Shown in pieces: positions 1-10,313 of a stretch of DNA of 64,000 bases (position 1 is the stretch's first letter; every line of letters starts with the position of its first letter). The DNA lies in contig JADNRX010000171.1 in assembly GCA_015501595.1 (NCBI GenBank), positions 47,164 to 111,163 of the forward strand, written 5' to 3'. Source of the DNA: Hymenopellis radicata (lineage: Eukaryota > Basidiomycota > Agaricomycetes > Agaricales > Physalacriaceae). The position numbers and the translations under genes were made by a program. The notes beneath the pieces are model-generated. The model ran no database searches. It was not told where the DNA came from and saw only the letters and a list, made by a program, of their open reading frames with translations.

Positions 1-3000
1 GGCGGATTCAGGCTGAGACGGTACCGAGAGACGAGCAAGAAGTGACAGGCAAGTCGTCATCAAAAGCAATTCCAGACGCACGTATAAGTATGTAAGGGGT
101 CTGACGCACTTGAAAAAAAAAGAAGAATAGCCCCGTATACAGAGAACATAGCTGGTGGGCTACGAGCCCGCATGTACGGGCACTCGACCTGGGACGTGCA
201 CGGAGGGCACAGAAAATGTGCTATAGCTGTGTGCGTGAAAAAGTCAAAGAAAAAGTTGTTATATTGAAACGTCGCCACAACAGAGAACATAGCTGGTGCA
301 CCACGAGCCTGCACATAAGCATACACAGTGCCGGTGCGCCAGACGCCCACGGGAGAGACACAACACGGGAGGGCAAGTCGTCATCAAAAGAAATTCCAGG
401 CAAATCAATGTGTTGTGAAAAAGCTTCTAGTCAGAGCCCCAGTTACAGCTGCCAGTGATCCACAAACACGGCGTCCTTCACGAGCAATGGTAAACTTTAA
501 AAAACTGGCACTGCGCTTTGCAACATTCAGACGGGCGCGTTCTCGCTGGACCACGCGTCCGCGTGTGATAAATGCAAAAGTGCACCCGAGTTGAGCAAGT
601 CCGACACGTAAATCCGCTCATTGTGCGAGCTGACCGGAAGGAAAGCAGAAGAAGATCCACAACCGGAGACAGTCAAGGACAAGTACAAGCCCCTCGGTCG
701 AGTGGACTCCAAGTCGAAAACTAGGTTGACGTCCACGAGTACACGTATACCTCGCCGGGTGGGGTGCCGCGATTCGTGTGAGTCGACCAGTGACAGAGGG
801 GTAAAAAGCTGATAACCCGCGGAGGCGGAGACGGTGCCGGTGCGTCAAACGCCCGCGGGAGAGACGATCAAGAACAAGAGGCAAGTCGCCATCAAAAGAA
901 ATTCCAGGCATAAGGGGACGAGTGTTCTTGAAAAAAAGTCAAAGAAAACAGTTATGGATCACAACAGAGGACGTACCTGAGCCTGTATAGTAAGCGTATT
1001 CGCGTTGGGATCTTGGGTCGATGAACTTGACATATACTAAAAGAGAAAACAGTGTCACGTCCCACCTATTGGGCGACGACGAAGCCGGTGCGCCATCCGC
1101 CCATGGGAGAGACACAACACGTGGAGGCAACTCATCGTCCGAAGGTGCTTATGAAGGATGTAGCTGTGCGCGACACGTTGTATCAAGTGGGTCTGATGAT
1201 CCTGAAAAAACAGTCGCCCATCAGTCTGAATAGAAATTGAAGAGAGGACAACTTGACGTAGGTGTGCTCGGGCTGCAAAGCCAAGCTTATGTGAGATGAG
1301 AAGAAGGAGAAGAAAAAAATAACGCGCTCCAACCGTGAACATTAGGTGCAGAGAGCCGGTATGTCAGACGCCCATGGCAAATGGCAGAGACGCCGGAGTA
1401 AAAGAGTTGAGCAAGAACACCTCCAACGCAAAGTAGCGGGACGAAAAACAATCTGGAAGATACACTGGATGCCTGAAGGAGTAAGCTACGAGGCAGCTGT
1501 TGTGGGAAGCATCATCGTAGCCATGCTTGATACTGAATGCAGTTGGAAGGTGAGCACCGTAGGAACGGTTGGAGACAGCCGCGAATCTGCGCTCATGCCA
1601 GGACGCGCCCTCCCAGTGCTTCCCACGGACAAAGACGGGAAGCGTTGTCAGACGGGCCGACGAAAGAAAAAAGTTGACCCTGTGCCGTCACATGGAGAAC
1701 ACTGAACAGCTAATCCACGCATCCACAGAAAGTAATTATCAGGTATGAGCCACAGGAGTGTTCACTGCACGTATAAGCGGACGAGTGGGTCTGTGATGAA
1801 AAAGAAAAATAGTCAGTCATAATTCCATATCGAACATCTACAACAGAGGACATAGCTAGTGGGCTACGAGCCTGCATTTACGAGTGGTACTCAGGGTGTG
1901 ACGTTGAGTCGATGAGCTTAACAAGCAGAAGGAAAAACAACATAGTGACCATGGAACGTCGTTATACAGGCGCAGGCGCCAGTACGCCAGAAGCCCATGG
2001 GATAGTTGAGCAAGGACACTTGAGCACGAGAGGCAATTCATCATCAGATATGAAGGATGTAGCTGTTCGCTGCACATATCAGGATATGAATGAGTCTGAT
2101 CAACTTGAAAAGATACAGTAAAACGAATACCAACATCCAGAACAGATGACAGAGCCGGTGGGCTACGGGCCTGTATGTAAGCCTATTCGGGCTGGGATGT
2201 TGACTCGATGTAAGTACTTGAGAAGCCAAAGGGGAAAAAGATCAGGAAACATCTAGCGCAGACGTCGGAGCCGGTGTGCCAGACGCCCACCGCGAAAGAG
2301 GTCAAGACTCGGGTAAGGACACGTCCAATACAAATTAACACAGAGGCGAAAACAAGACCAACGGGAAAAAAAGCAGATGGTGCGCTGCGACGCAGCCATT
2401 GGAACCTATGAGAGTAAGCAACCTACGGTCGAAGAAGATCAAACGTCCGCGACGCGGTATCGGCGAGGCCACGTTACACAGATCCAAAAACGTAAATGTC
2501 GTGCTATGACAAGTTAAGGCAGCTGCAAGGGGTGAGCTACTAGACTGCCACAGTCATTGATGACAGTGGATTACTTGAGGAACAGGAGTGAGATCGGAAA
2601 GGCAAAGACTGACTAGGCGGAGACAGCGAATCCACGTTCATGCGGCGTGGAAGAAGACAAAGAGGTGAAGTGGTCCAAAGAAGTACGTCGGAGAGTTCGA
2701 AACTGGCGAGTCGCGGACCAAAAGTGTACACTACATACTCAAAGCAGACGCCTGAGGGGCTGAGGGCTTGAGCTACGCGACTGTTGTCCCATTGACAGGA
2801 AGGAGATGTCTACGGGAACCGGGCCGACGAGTCCTGAATGCCTCCCGATCGTCAAAAAGCAATGGGAGCCGCAGACAACGTTACAGCTGATCCACACGTC
2901 CACGACACGCCTTTCACGAGCAATGGTAAAATTTAAAAGGATCGATCACGTTCAAAGGCGCGGGCGTCCTCGGTAGACCACGCGTCCGCCGTGTTTTCAA

Positions 3001-3560
3001 CACTCCAATTCATAAAGTGCACATGAGCCAAGTCAGAAAAACAATGTGCATTGTAAAACCTTGACAGCTCATCCAACATTCGCCCATGTAAACTGCTCTG
3101 TGCGCAGTGCAAACATAGTAGAGATGGTTCCATCAAAGAACGCAATCAAGTTGAAGGAGATGCCGCCGTGGGTTGAACCAAGCCGGCTCGACTCGGAGTG
3201 GTCGCTGCGCCAGGAAAATCAGAACAACTGCGAGGGGGAGCTTGCCATTGAGAAAGCAGAGTGCGCTCAGTGTCAAAAATGAACGCTATATCTTCGACCT
3301 AAGTGGACGCATACTCGCTAGACCAGGCATCCGCATACATAGTATGGGTCTGAATCATCAGGTGGTTAAAGAGACAGAGAAATATAACACACCGAGCAAG
3401 GACATCCGCCTTCATACACGCCGAGGTATAACCGGTACATAACCGGTTAGGGTTCTGGAATGCAAAAAGAATCGGGATAAGGATTCGGAAGAGATGCGCC
3501 ACAGGTTGGGGAGTCTTCACCTTGCTTGTCAAGGTCCTTCGAAACTGGAAATTCACCCGT
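1..3560. repeat. Field of degenerate direct repeats
   Basis: No coherent gene is visible. The stretch is built from diverged copies of the same blocks. One block reads like ACGCCCAYGGGAGAGACA followed by a GGCAAGTCGTCATC-type segment, near 350, 850, 1100, 1370, 1990 and 2285. A second block, GCTACGAGCCTG-like, recurs near 150, 300, 970, 1860 and 2150. A third, CACGAGCAATGGTAAA-like followed by CCACGCGTCCGC, appears near 475 and 2915. Where neighbouring copies are best preserved (about 1845 to 2143) the spacing is close to 300 bp. Copies in the opposite orientation lie at 7740-8700. Short open frames here are broken in every copy, so I read this as decayed repetitive DNA rather than genes. The family is not one I recognise. 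Confidence 0.7.
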
Positions 3561-5444
3561 CGGCTGGTCCCTTGTACACAAGTACAAACACCGGGATTTC
3601 CGGTATCTAATCAACTCTCACCACCATATTCGTACCTCAGCCCATCCATACGAAGACTCTATCATGCCATGCCCTAAATCTCACTGGTCATGAACCCCCG
3701 CTTTCGGTGTCTCTAAATCGTCCTGTCGTCTTTTCCGCCGCCTTCCACAATAACGTTAACGTCACCCACAGTGCGACGACATTAATTGTTGCACGCGAGA
3801 GCGCAGACGAAGAACTTCAGATAGCGCGTGTATAACAACTCCAACATATATTCGGATGACATGCACGCTGCGGCCAGCGCAGGCGAATTGTGATGATCCC
3901 AACAAAATGGAGGACAATGATTCTAGCAACAACGCGTCGAGTTGCACGAGAACGCCGACTGAATGGAGAACGACGCAACCTAGAACACCCACGACGGCGA
4001 GGACATCAATTCCAGCACCGACGACGATGCAAATGAGGACACAGTTTTCATTCCAACATCAGGGAAGGGCGCCGTTTTTACTTTGAGCATCATCGCCGTC
4101 ATTATGATGCAGCAATCAACCAGATCCTGAGCCAAACGTCCCCAAGTTCAGCTCTACCCTGTTTGAAAGCACGTGTTCTGCGCCACTTTTGAAGGAGACC
4201 TTTCTGACGCAGCGTCTCGGTAACTGATCGCTGAGTAGCCGATGTTTACTCAAGGTCAGTGAATACTTCATCCTCAACCACAAGACTCAAAAGTTCCCTT
4301 AGATTTTCAGTTCGATCCTTACTTCACCTTTCTCCCTGTGGTGTGATCGTACTCATCCGCTCTGTCGCGTTTTATAGTCCAAGCTCATTCCGTTCTGTCG
4401 CGGGTCTTAGTTGTCCTTAAGTTGTACGACGCCTGCAGACTCGCCTGGCTCGAGTCCCACGACTGGTACTGGTTGTAGTCCTGTTGTAGAGGCTCAAACG
4501 CACTCAAGTCGGAACTGCGCAGGCCTCGCGCCGCAGCAGCGCCTGCTCGGTACCCTGGACTCTCTCTCATGGGATACAAAATGACCCAGGCGCAGGAGGA
4601 CGGTTAGGTAGGTACTGTTACTGGGGATGTCGTTGACATTCACAAAGAGAGGTACGTAACGTTGGGAGGCATCTGTGAGCGGTGCACGACGATTCTTCCG
4701 TCGTCCTTGATGGTGTAGGTATTGTTGAACTGCAGGAAATGTTGACCCATGAACCAGGTCGGACAACAACATAAGTCGCGCTCTTTGCGGCGTCGTTAGA
4801 CGAGCCAGAGTACGAGTCTTTGGAAATGGTGAGATTGAAGTATTCACCGCCGTATACTAACTTTTTTTGTTTCGCTGATTGCATCTTGATCTTCTTGGAT
4901 TGCCTCCGACCAATGCCAACGCGTAGGTGTACCTACAGTGATTTACTCTTTCAACTAGTATTCAGCTTATGATACCGTACCGGCCAACATGATGGCGAAA
5001 GGAATTCCCGCGGCGCTCTCCTCGTGTGTTGGACTGGTGTTGGATCCGGTGCATTCTATTTTCCTGCTCGAATGTATGATTTACTGAAAGTCATTCGCGT
5101 GTTTTTGTCAGAATAACACTGATGATGTCTCTTAGGAACTGCGGAAGGTTAGCGTCCCTAAAGACATGCTCAAAATTCCAATGGAATCCCTCAACCACTG
5201 CCAGTTCATCTTCAGTCGCTTTGTCACACTAAGTTCAAAGGAAGGGGAAATACATCAAGACAGCGAACAGGTTGGGCTATAATTTGGAAGTGGGTGGCTA
5301 GCAAAACTCGGACCAGCACGATTACAGTACTAGCGAGACTCAGATCACTCAGTATCCAGTACCTACCTTCACTCAGTTCATTTTAAGACTTTGTACACAC
5401 AAGCAAGGTTCTCAGCCGGTGCAGACGGCGCTTCCCGAGTAAAG
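3561..5444. other. Gene-poor stretch with weak coding-like remnants
   Basis: I see no complete gene. On the minus strand, 4884 down to 4385 holds short open pieces in different frames that look protein-like (for example LVYGGEYFNLTISK, then FLQFNNTYTIKDDGR in another frame, then NDIPSNSTYLTVL). They are separated by frame changes and stops without convincing splice sites. This may be a decayed gene for a secreted or surface protein, but I cannot name a family. The rest (3561-4384 and 4885-5444) shows nothing I can support. Confidence 0.35.
4385..4884 (-). pseudogene. Possible decayed gene fragment, family unknown
   Basis: Three overlapping minus-strand frames each carry a short plausible stretch containing N-glycosylation-type NxT sequences (NLT, NNT, NVT, NST). 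No single frame runs through, and I found no intron pair that joins them. The order of the pieces along the strand is consistent with one former coding region hit by frameshifts. No domain is recognised. Chance open frames in a region of moderate GC are a real alternative. Confidence 0.2.
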
Positions 5445-5454
5445 ACTTAAATCT
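5445..5454. repeat. Left copy of 10-bp target-site duplication
   Basis: ACTTAAATCT directly abuts the left TIR of the MITE-like element; the identical decamer abuts the right TIR. Confidence 0.85.
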
Positions 5455-5782
5455 AGGGTGGTGCAGTAAACCCTTGGTTTCGATACACCTCGGGTTTACT
5501 GCAGTTATTAACGGTATCAATACAGTATTGAAACCTTGGTCGAGGGATGGGCAGGTTTCGATACCGGCACGTGACTATCCACGTGATGGAATGCCGGCGC
5601 TGAGAACAAGCACAGAGTGGCGGGACAAAGGCGGGATCAGGGCGGCGCGCCGCTGCGCCACATCACGTGGTCCAAAGCACGTGCCGGTATTGAACCGTTA
5701 GTAACGGTTTTAAAACTCGGGCCCCCGGGTGGTCGGTATCAATACCGTTAGTAACACCCCCGGAGATTTACTGCACCACCCT
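5455..5782. mobile_element. MITE-like DNA element, 16-bp TIRs, 10-bp TSD
   Basis: The element begins AGGGTGGTGCAGTAAA (5455-5470) and ends with the exact reverse complement TTTACTGCACCACCCT (5767-5782). It is flanked on both sides by ACTTAAATCT (5445-5454 and 5783-5792), a perfect 10-bp target-site duplication. The interior is largely self-complementary, with paired GGTATCAATAC/GTATTGA-type segments and several CACGTG or CACGTGC boxes, and has no credible coding capacity. Size (328 bp), TIRs and TSD fit a non-autonomous class II element. A 10-bp TSD is within the range known for Mutator-like elements, but superfamily assignment is inference. The perfect TSD suggests a fairly recent insertion. 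It ends 65 bp from the 3' end of the tRNA gene. Confidence 0.88.
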
Positions 5783-5792
5783 ACTTAAATCT
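5783..5792. repeat. Right copy of 10-bp target-site duplication
   Basis: ACTTAAATCT directly follows the right TIR and is identical to the left copy at 5445-5454. Confidence 0.85.
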
Positions 5793-5847
5793 GATTTTAA
5801 ATCTTTAAAAGCACCACTGAAAAAAGTGAATACTCTGGACCGATCGA

Positions 5848-5938
5848 TGCATTAAGGGGGAATCGAACCCCCGGCGGGTCGAAGAAAGAACTGTTCTTCG
5901 TTTGGCAACGACCCAGGTTACCACTACCCCATTAATGC
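5848..5938 (-). tRNA. tRNA-Gly (anticodon GCC) with ~20-nt intron
   Basis: Read on the minus strand, the acceptor stem GCATTAA (5938 side) pairs with TTAATGC (5849-5855), followed by discriminator A at 5848. The D-arm contains GGGTAGTGGTAACC. The anticodon stem GGTCG/CGACC encloses a 27-nt segment: a 7-nt loop TTGCCA..T plus an intron of about 20 nt after the base 3' of anticodon GCC, the canonical place for nuclear tRNA introns. The T-arm carries GGTTCGATTCC. CCA is not encoded, as usual for eukaryotes. Loop and stem lengths are all standard, so this looks functional. The internal A and B box sequences serve as its Pol III promoter. Confidence 0.93.
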
Positions 5939-5966
5939 AATGCATGGTAAGTTCAATCGATGCTCA

Positions 5967-6190
5967 TGCGCTCGCTTCCCGTTGCAAGGTAGGATGCTAA
6001 ATTGTCGTGAAGAATGAGTTTGCTTCAGCATCAGATAATGATATGAGCGTAAATTATGGGTATTATGTTCGCTCAAAGTGTTTTCCGAACATGCTGGTTG
6101 AGAGGCGGCGTTGTATCAGCAAATGAGGCGCCGACTGTCACTTAGCTACGGTAGGCTCCCACGCCGTCTAAACCTTAATTTCGTACTACG
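5967..6190 (+). repeat. Repeat A, left copy (inverted partner at 7487-7705)
   Basis: A stretch of about 220 bp, including AATTGTCGTGAAGAATGAG, TCAGATAATGATATG and GTTTTCCGAACATGCTGG, reappears as its reverse complement at about 7487-7705 with moderate divergence and small indels. This copy lies just downstream of the esterase stop codon; the partner lies upstream of the esterase start, so the gene sits between inverted copies. Confidence 0.8.
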
Positions 6191-6225
6191 ATCGTTTCGA
6201 AAACGCCGACAGAGTCAGCTCTAGC

Positions 6226-7155
6226 TCAATAAGAAGGAATACCGTGCGTTATGTTGTAGGTCAGCCCAGGGTTAGGTACGATTGGGAGGCCTCGAGGAAA
6301 ACTCGCGGACATCAGGTCTGCCACCATCCTGACGTCGACAACTTTAAGTTTCAACATGTCTTCATTCCCGGCGTAGAAAGACCTTACCTGCCGAAAACAA
6401 TCGCGCCATTATCGTTCAGGTCTGTATATTTGAATTGTACATCAGCTCCCCTCGAAGACACCAAGCAGACTCACGCGTGTTATCCGATGGTGAGAGGGGC
6501 GACGCATCCTCTCCTATGGCCTCGCAATACTCTATCGACGCAGCGTGCAGATCCAGCAGATGCGTGCCCTGTTGTTGCGATATCAAAGCGGTCTCATCTG
6601 CCCAGTCTTTCAACAGGTCGTCGATCGTGCCATCGTCCAAAAATATTCTGCGCGTCAGACTCGTGACGAGGACCGGCTCCGCGCCCAATGCGCGTAGTTC
6701 TTGGACTATGGCAGTCAGGTTCGCGCCCATCGACTCGGGAGGCGCGATCTTCTGGTCGTTGTGCCCGAATTGGAGCGTCACGTAGGTGTGCTGGCCTTGC
6801 GCTTTGATCGCTTCAACTGGGGAGCGTGTTAGTGTTGGGAATTGGGGGGGAGGGGGGAAGAATGCAGTGACATACGTGCAGCAGCCCAATACCCGTCTGC
6901 GACGTACGTGCCGGTGGTTGCCCCGCTTCTGCCTGCGTTTACGCATGCCGTGCCGGGCGCGAGAGACGACGGCGTGCCGATGGAGGCGTTTCCGCAAAAG
7001 CCGTCGCCCCAGCCACCGCTTTTGAGATTAGGGATACGCATATCGCGATAGGAGCACACTCACAAAAGCGCGGTCGTGCTGTCTCCGATGAGCACAAAGG
7101 ATGCGCCTTTCACCGTTGAAGTGAGTGCGCACAGTATCGATATCCAGCGCTTCAT
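6226..7155 (-). CDS. Rhamnogalacturonan acetylesterase-like SGNH hydrolase (secreted)
   Basis: Probable secreted esterase that removes acetyl groups from pectin (rhamnogalacturonan I), family CE12-like. The start at 7155 opens a signal peptide (MKRWISILCALTSTVKG) followed by the GDS block (FVLIGDSTTA). Splicing 7064 to 7018 gives GGWGDGF, then NAGRSGATTGTYVADG (block II) and QFGHND (block III). The last catalytic residue is made by splicing: exon ...DNT-C joins AC of the next exon to give DNTHLNDNGAIVFGR, then GRMVADLMSASFP and a stop at 6226-6228. All four SGNH blocks are therefore present. About five introns of 45-60 nt are needed. Compared with its truncated duplicate at 8755-9076, this copy lacks four codons (HRLN) just before SPSDNTH, a frame-preserving change. 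Substrate is inferred from family resemblance. Confidence 0.85.
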
Positions 7156-7486
7156 TATAGGCAGTGGGTTCACGAGCGCCGGATTCGTGATCCTGAGCTT
7201 ATAACGCGGACACGGTTGAGGCCATCACGAGTTCTGGAGAGCGGTTCATTGCCCGGACCGGCGCTATGAGACGCGCCTTTCCCCCAAGAAAGTCCGAGCG
7301 CCAAGTTCCAGAAAACCACATGTTGGGAGGCAAATGACATGAAAATTTTTAGAATTCAAGAGCACGCGATTCGAAGTCGCAGAGAAATTGACGAAGGACC
7401 GAAGTTACGACAGACACCAGTTGGACGTGTGTGGGATACATTCGCAGAAGAGAGCAAGAAGGCGGGTAGATACACACACTCATCGT

Positions 7487-7705
7487 AGTGCGAAATTAAG
7501 GTTTAGAAGGCGTGGGAGCCTGATGTACCTTACCTAACTTGACGCGGTACAACGCCGCCTCTCAACCAGCATGTTCGGAAAACACTTTGAGCCAACATGA
7601 TACCCATGATTTACGCCCATATCATTATCTGATCCAGATGCAAACTCATTCTTCACGACAATTCAGCATTCCTACCCTTGTAACGAGCAAGCGAGCGCGT
7701 CGATC
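7487..7705 (-). repeat. Repeat A, right copy (inverted)
   Basis: Reverse complement of 5967-6190 with moderate divergence. It begins near CGAAATTAAGGTTTAGAAGG and ends near TAACGAGCAAGCGAGCG. It precedes the inverted block of degenerate repeats. Confidence 0.8.
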
Positions 7706-7739
7706 TGTTCCACCTACATCGAGATAATGTCCCAGTCCA

Positions 7740-8700
7740 AATAGGCTCACACACAGGCTTGTAGCCCACCGGCTCTGTCCTATGTCCAGCGGTGTACTGT
7801 TTTTACTGTATCCATTCAATTCACTCATACTGATACCTGTAGCGAACTTCATACCCGACGATGACTTGCCTCCCGTAAGGCGTGTCCTTGCTCAACTCTC
7901 CCATGGGCGTATGGCATACAGGCACTGTCTTAGCCCAATGCCACGGGCGATGTTAGCCCCGAAAATTCTTGTTTCTCTTCTGCTTACATGTCAAGTTCAT
8001 CCAGGTGCCATCCCAGTCCGCATAGGGTTATGTGCAGGCTCGTAGCCCACTAGCTATGTCCACTGTATAACCAGTAACAGCAAGTTAATGCTTTTTTCTT
8101 CCTCTATTCAACTTGTCCATCAGACTCACTCGTCCGCAGTGAACTTTGGTGTGCCTCATACCCGATGATGACTTTCTGTGGACGCGTGGATTAGCTGTCC
8201 TGTTCTAGCCTGATTCTTCATTCCATGACTTTTTTCCTCCGACAGTCACGACACGCATGAACGTGGATTCGCTGTCTCCGCCTAGTCAGTCTTTGCTCTT
8301 CCGATCTCACCCCTGTTCCTCTAAGTCGTTGAGCATCAATGTCTGTGGCAGCCTCGTAGCTCACCCCTTGGAGCTGCCTTGATGTAGAGAACGAAATGCA
8401 TATTTTTGGTCCTGTGTAACATGGCCTCGCCGATACCGCGTCGCGGACTTTTCATCTTCTTCGACCGTAGGTTGCTTACTCTCATAGTTTCCAATGGCGG
8501 CGTCGCAGCGCACCATCTGCTCTGCTTACCGTTGGTCTTGTTTTCGCCTCTGTGTGAATTTGTATTGGACATCCGACTCTTGACCTCTTTCACGGTGTGC
8601 GCCTGGCATACCGGCTCCGACGTCTGCGCTAGATTCGAGGTGGGGAGTAAATCTTTTTTCCCTTTGGCTTCTTAAGTACATCGAGACGCTTAGACCATGC
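7740..8700 (-). repeat. Inverted copies of the 1-3.6 kb repeat family
   Basis: Read on the minus strand this block matches the left-end repeat field. For example 8340-8650 reversed is colinear with about 2260-2660 (shared CACAGAGGCGAAAACAAGAC, GGTGCGCTGCGACGC and GATCGGAA-type segments). 8160-8230 reversed resembles 1700-1790, and 7745-7900 reversed resembles 1985-2200. Divergence is several percent with indels, so the copies are not recent. No genes are supported inside. Confidence 0.75.
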
Positions 8701-8754
8701 TCGTTCCTCGCATTTTCTAAGATAGCAATAAAAATACATTAAACATCTAACACT

Positions 8755-9076
8755 GCGTCGATAGCGTATTGCGAGGCTATTGGCGAGGAGGCGGCGCATC
8801 GTTTGAACCTCTCCCCATCGGATAACACCCGTGAGTCTGCTTGGTGGTAAGCAGTGTCTTCGAGGGGTGCTGATGTACAGTTATTTAGACCTGAACGACA
8901 ATGGCGCGATTGTTTTCGGCAGGTAAGGTCCCGGGAATGAAGACAAGTTTAAACTTTAACTTATTGGCGTCAGGATGGTGGCAGACCTGATGTCCGCGAG
9001 TTTTCCTCGAGGCCTCCCAATCGTACCCAACCCTGGGCTGACCTACAACATAACGCACGGTATTCCTTCTTATTGA
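8755..9076 (+). pseudogene. 5'-truncated inverted duplicate of the acetylesterase gene
   Basis: The 3' part of the esterase gene is repeated here in the opposite orientation. It starts at about the codons ASIAYCEAIGE, continues through HRLNLSPSDNT, keeps the intron that splits the catalytic His codon (GTGAGT...TAG) and the next intron, and ends with GLTYNITHGIPSY and a TGA at 9074-9076. Homology continues about 50 bp past the stop. No start codon, signal peptide, GDS block or GHND block is present, so it cannot encode an active enzyme. Exon bases are better conserved than intron bases, suggesting it was under selection for part of its history or is fairly young. Confidence 0.85.
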
Positions 9077-9591
9077 GCTAGCGCTGACGCTGTCGGCGTT
9101 TTGAAACGATATCACTAGTTGTTATCGTACGATACACTTGGCGAGCGGACCAATAAAAATACTACACAAGGTGCTGTGCAGTAAACGAGCCCTCCGGGCC
9201 TGACGTTCACCCTTGTTCGCGCTCGACTGTCAAGCTATTCCCACACAAAATGAATCGCGGGCATCTCGTGCAACGGCATTAGTGCGCCCATATTATGTTC
9301 TCGTACGAGTTATTTTTCTGTTGAACAAAGTAGTAAGGCGGTGTAGAATAACGTTGTGTACAAGATTTTAGCTATCTAAGGATCTGTATAGTGATTGTTC
9401 CTTGATGGCATGAACACCCACGCACACACGCAACAGTCTATGTATTCCCATGTAACGCATTAGATTACCCTCACCCGTGTTGATTACTGCAAGTAGAAAA
9501 AAGGGATATAAAAATGCATGCTTTATTTAAAAGAAAGAGATACGAGCAGGTCATGAAAAGGAAGTATAAGTCGTAAAGGGGAGAAGGGCAC
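9077..9591. other. Intergenic, 3' flank of CDC42
   Basis: Apart from about 50 bp of duplicated esterase 3' flank (to roughly 9130), I see no gene. A/T-rich sequence near 9480-9560 is the likely 3' UTR and polyadenylation region of CDC42. Confidence 0.4.
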
Positions 9592-10313
9592 TCAAACAAT
9601 CACACATTTACGATTCTTGTTCTTGACGACTGGTGGCTCGAGTGCTGCGACGATGGCCTAGATGATGTGAGACGGGGAATCGGGAATCAAACGGAGGAAG
9701 GCTCACCTCATCAAAAACGTTCTTCAAACCCTTTTGTGTTAATGCCGAACATTCCACATACTTGACGGCGCCGAGCTCGCGCGCGAGACGCTCACCCTGC
9801 TCGTTGGTGACCGGACGCTGCTTCTGCCTGGCGAGCTTCTCGATAACCTGCGCGTCGTCGCGTAAATCGATCTGGGTACCGACGATGAGACATGGAACGC
9901 CGGGACAGTGGTGGTGGACTTCGGGAAACCATTTTTCCTTGACGTTTTCGAATGATGCGGGGGAGGTGACGCTGAAGCAGACGAGGAAGACGTCGGTCTG
10001 GGGGTATGATAGAGGTCGGAGACGGTCGTAATCCTCCTGGCCGGCAGTGTCGAACAACCCTAGTGTATAGGGGTCTTCGCCAATCATGACCGTTACAGCA
10101 TAGTTGTCAAAGACCTAGTAATGTTGGCGGACTTGTAGTAGGGAGATAACGAGGAGCACATACGGTGGGCACATACTCGCTCGGGAATTTGTTGGTTGTG
10201 TACGAGATTAACAGGCACGTCTGGCGATTTTTAGAGATATCTCCAACAACGTTGCGACTACACACCTTTCCGACGGCACCATCGCCCACTACTACACATT
10301 TAATTGTCTGCAT
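9592..10313 (-). CDS. CDC42: Rho-family GTPase Cdc42
   Basis: Small GTPase that directs polarised growth, actin and septation; it acts at the plasma membrane. Four exons join cleanly: 10313-10266 ([16 protein letters not shown]), 10220-10164 ([19 protein letters not shown]), 10114-9707, and 9657-9592, giving 192 residues, the expected length. Visible signatures are the P-loop GDGAVGKT, switch I YVPTVFDNYAV, switch [15 protein letters not shown], the TQIDLRDD base-recognition motif (TxxD version typical of Rho GTPases) and the insert helix region ending in GLKNVFDE. The C-terminus is basic (VKNKNRK) and ends in a CAAX box, CVIV, so the protein should be prenylated. The final Val makes the preference between geranylgeranyl and farnesyl transferase uncertain. 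CDC42 rather than Rac1 is favoured by TQIDLRDD and the sequence of the insert region. Confidence 0.96.

Noticed and set aside
6416..6997. The esterase frame seems to end DNTRESAWCL and to have lost its catalytic His
   Set aside because: The apparent change is the start of an intron (C then GTGAGT); splicing to the next exon restores DNTHLNDNG and the proper C-terminus at 6226.
9168..9186. Sequence resembling one TIR of the MITE-like element
   Set aside because: Only a partial match with an insertion, and no matching second end or target duplication nearby.
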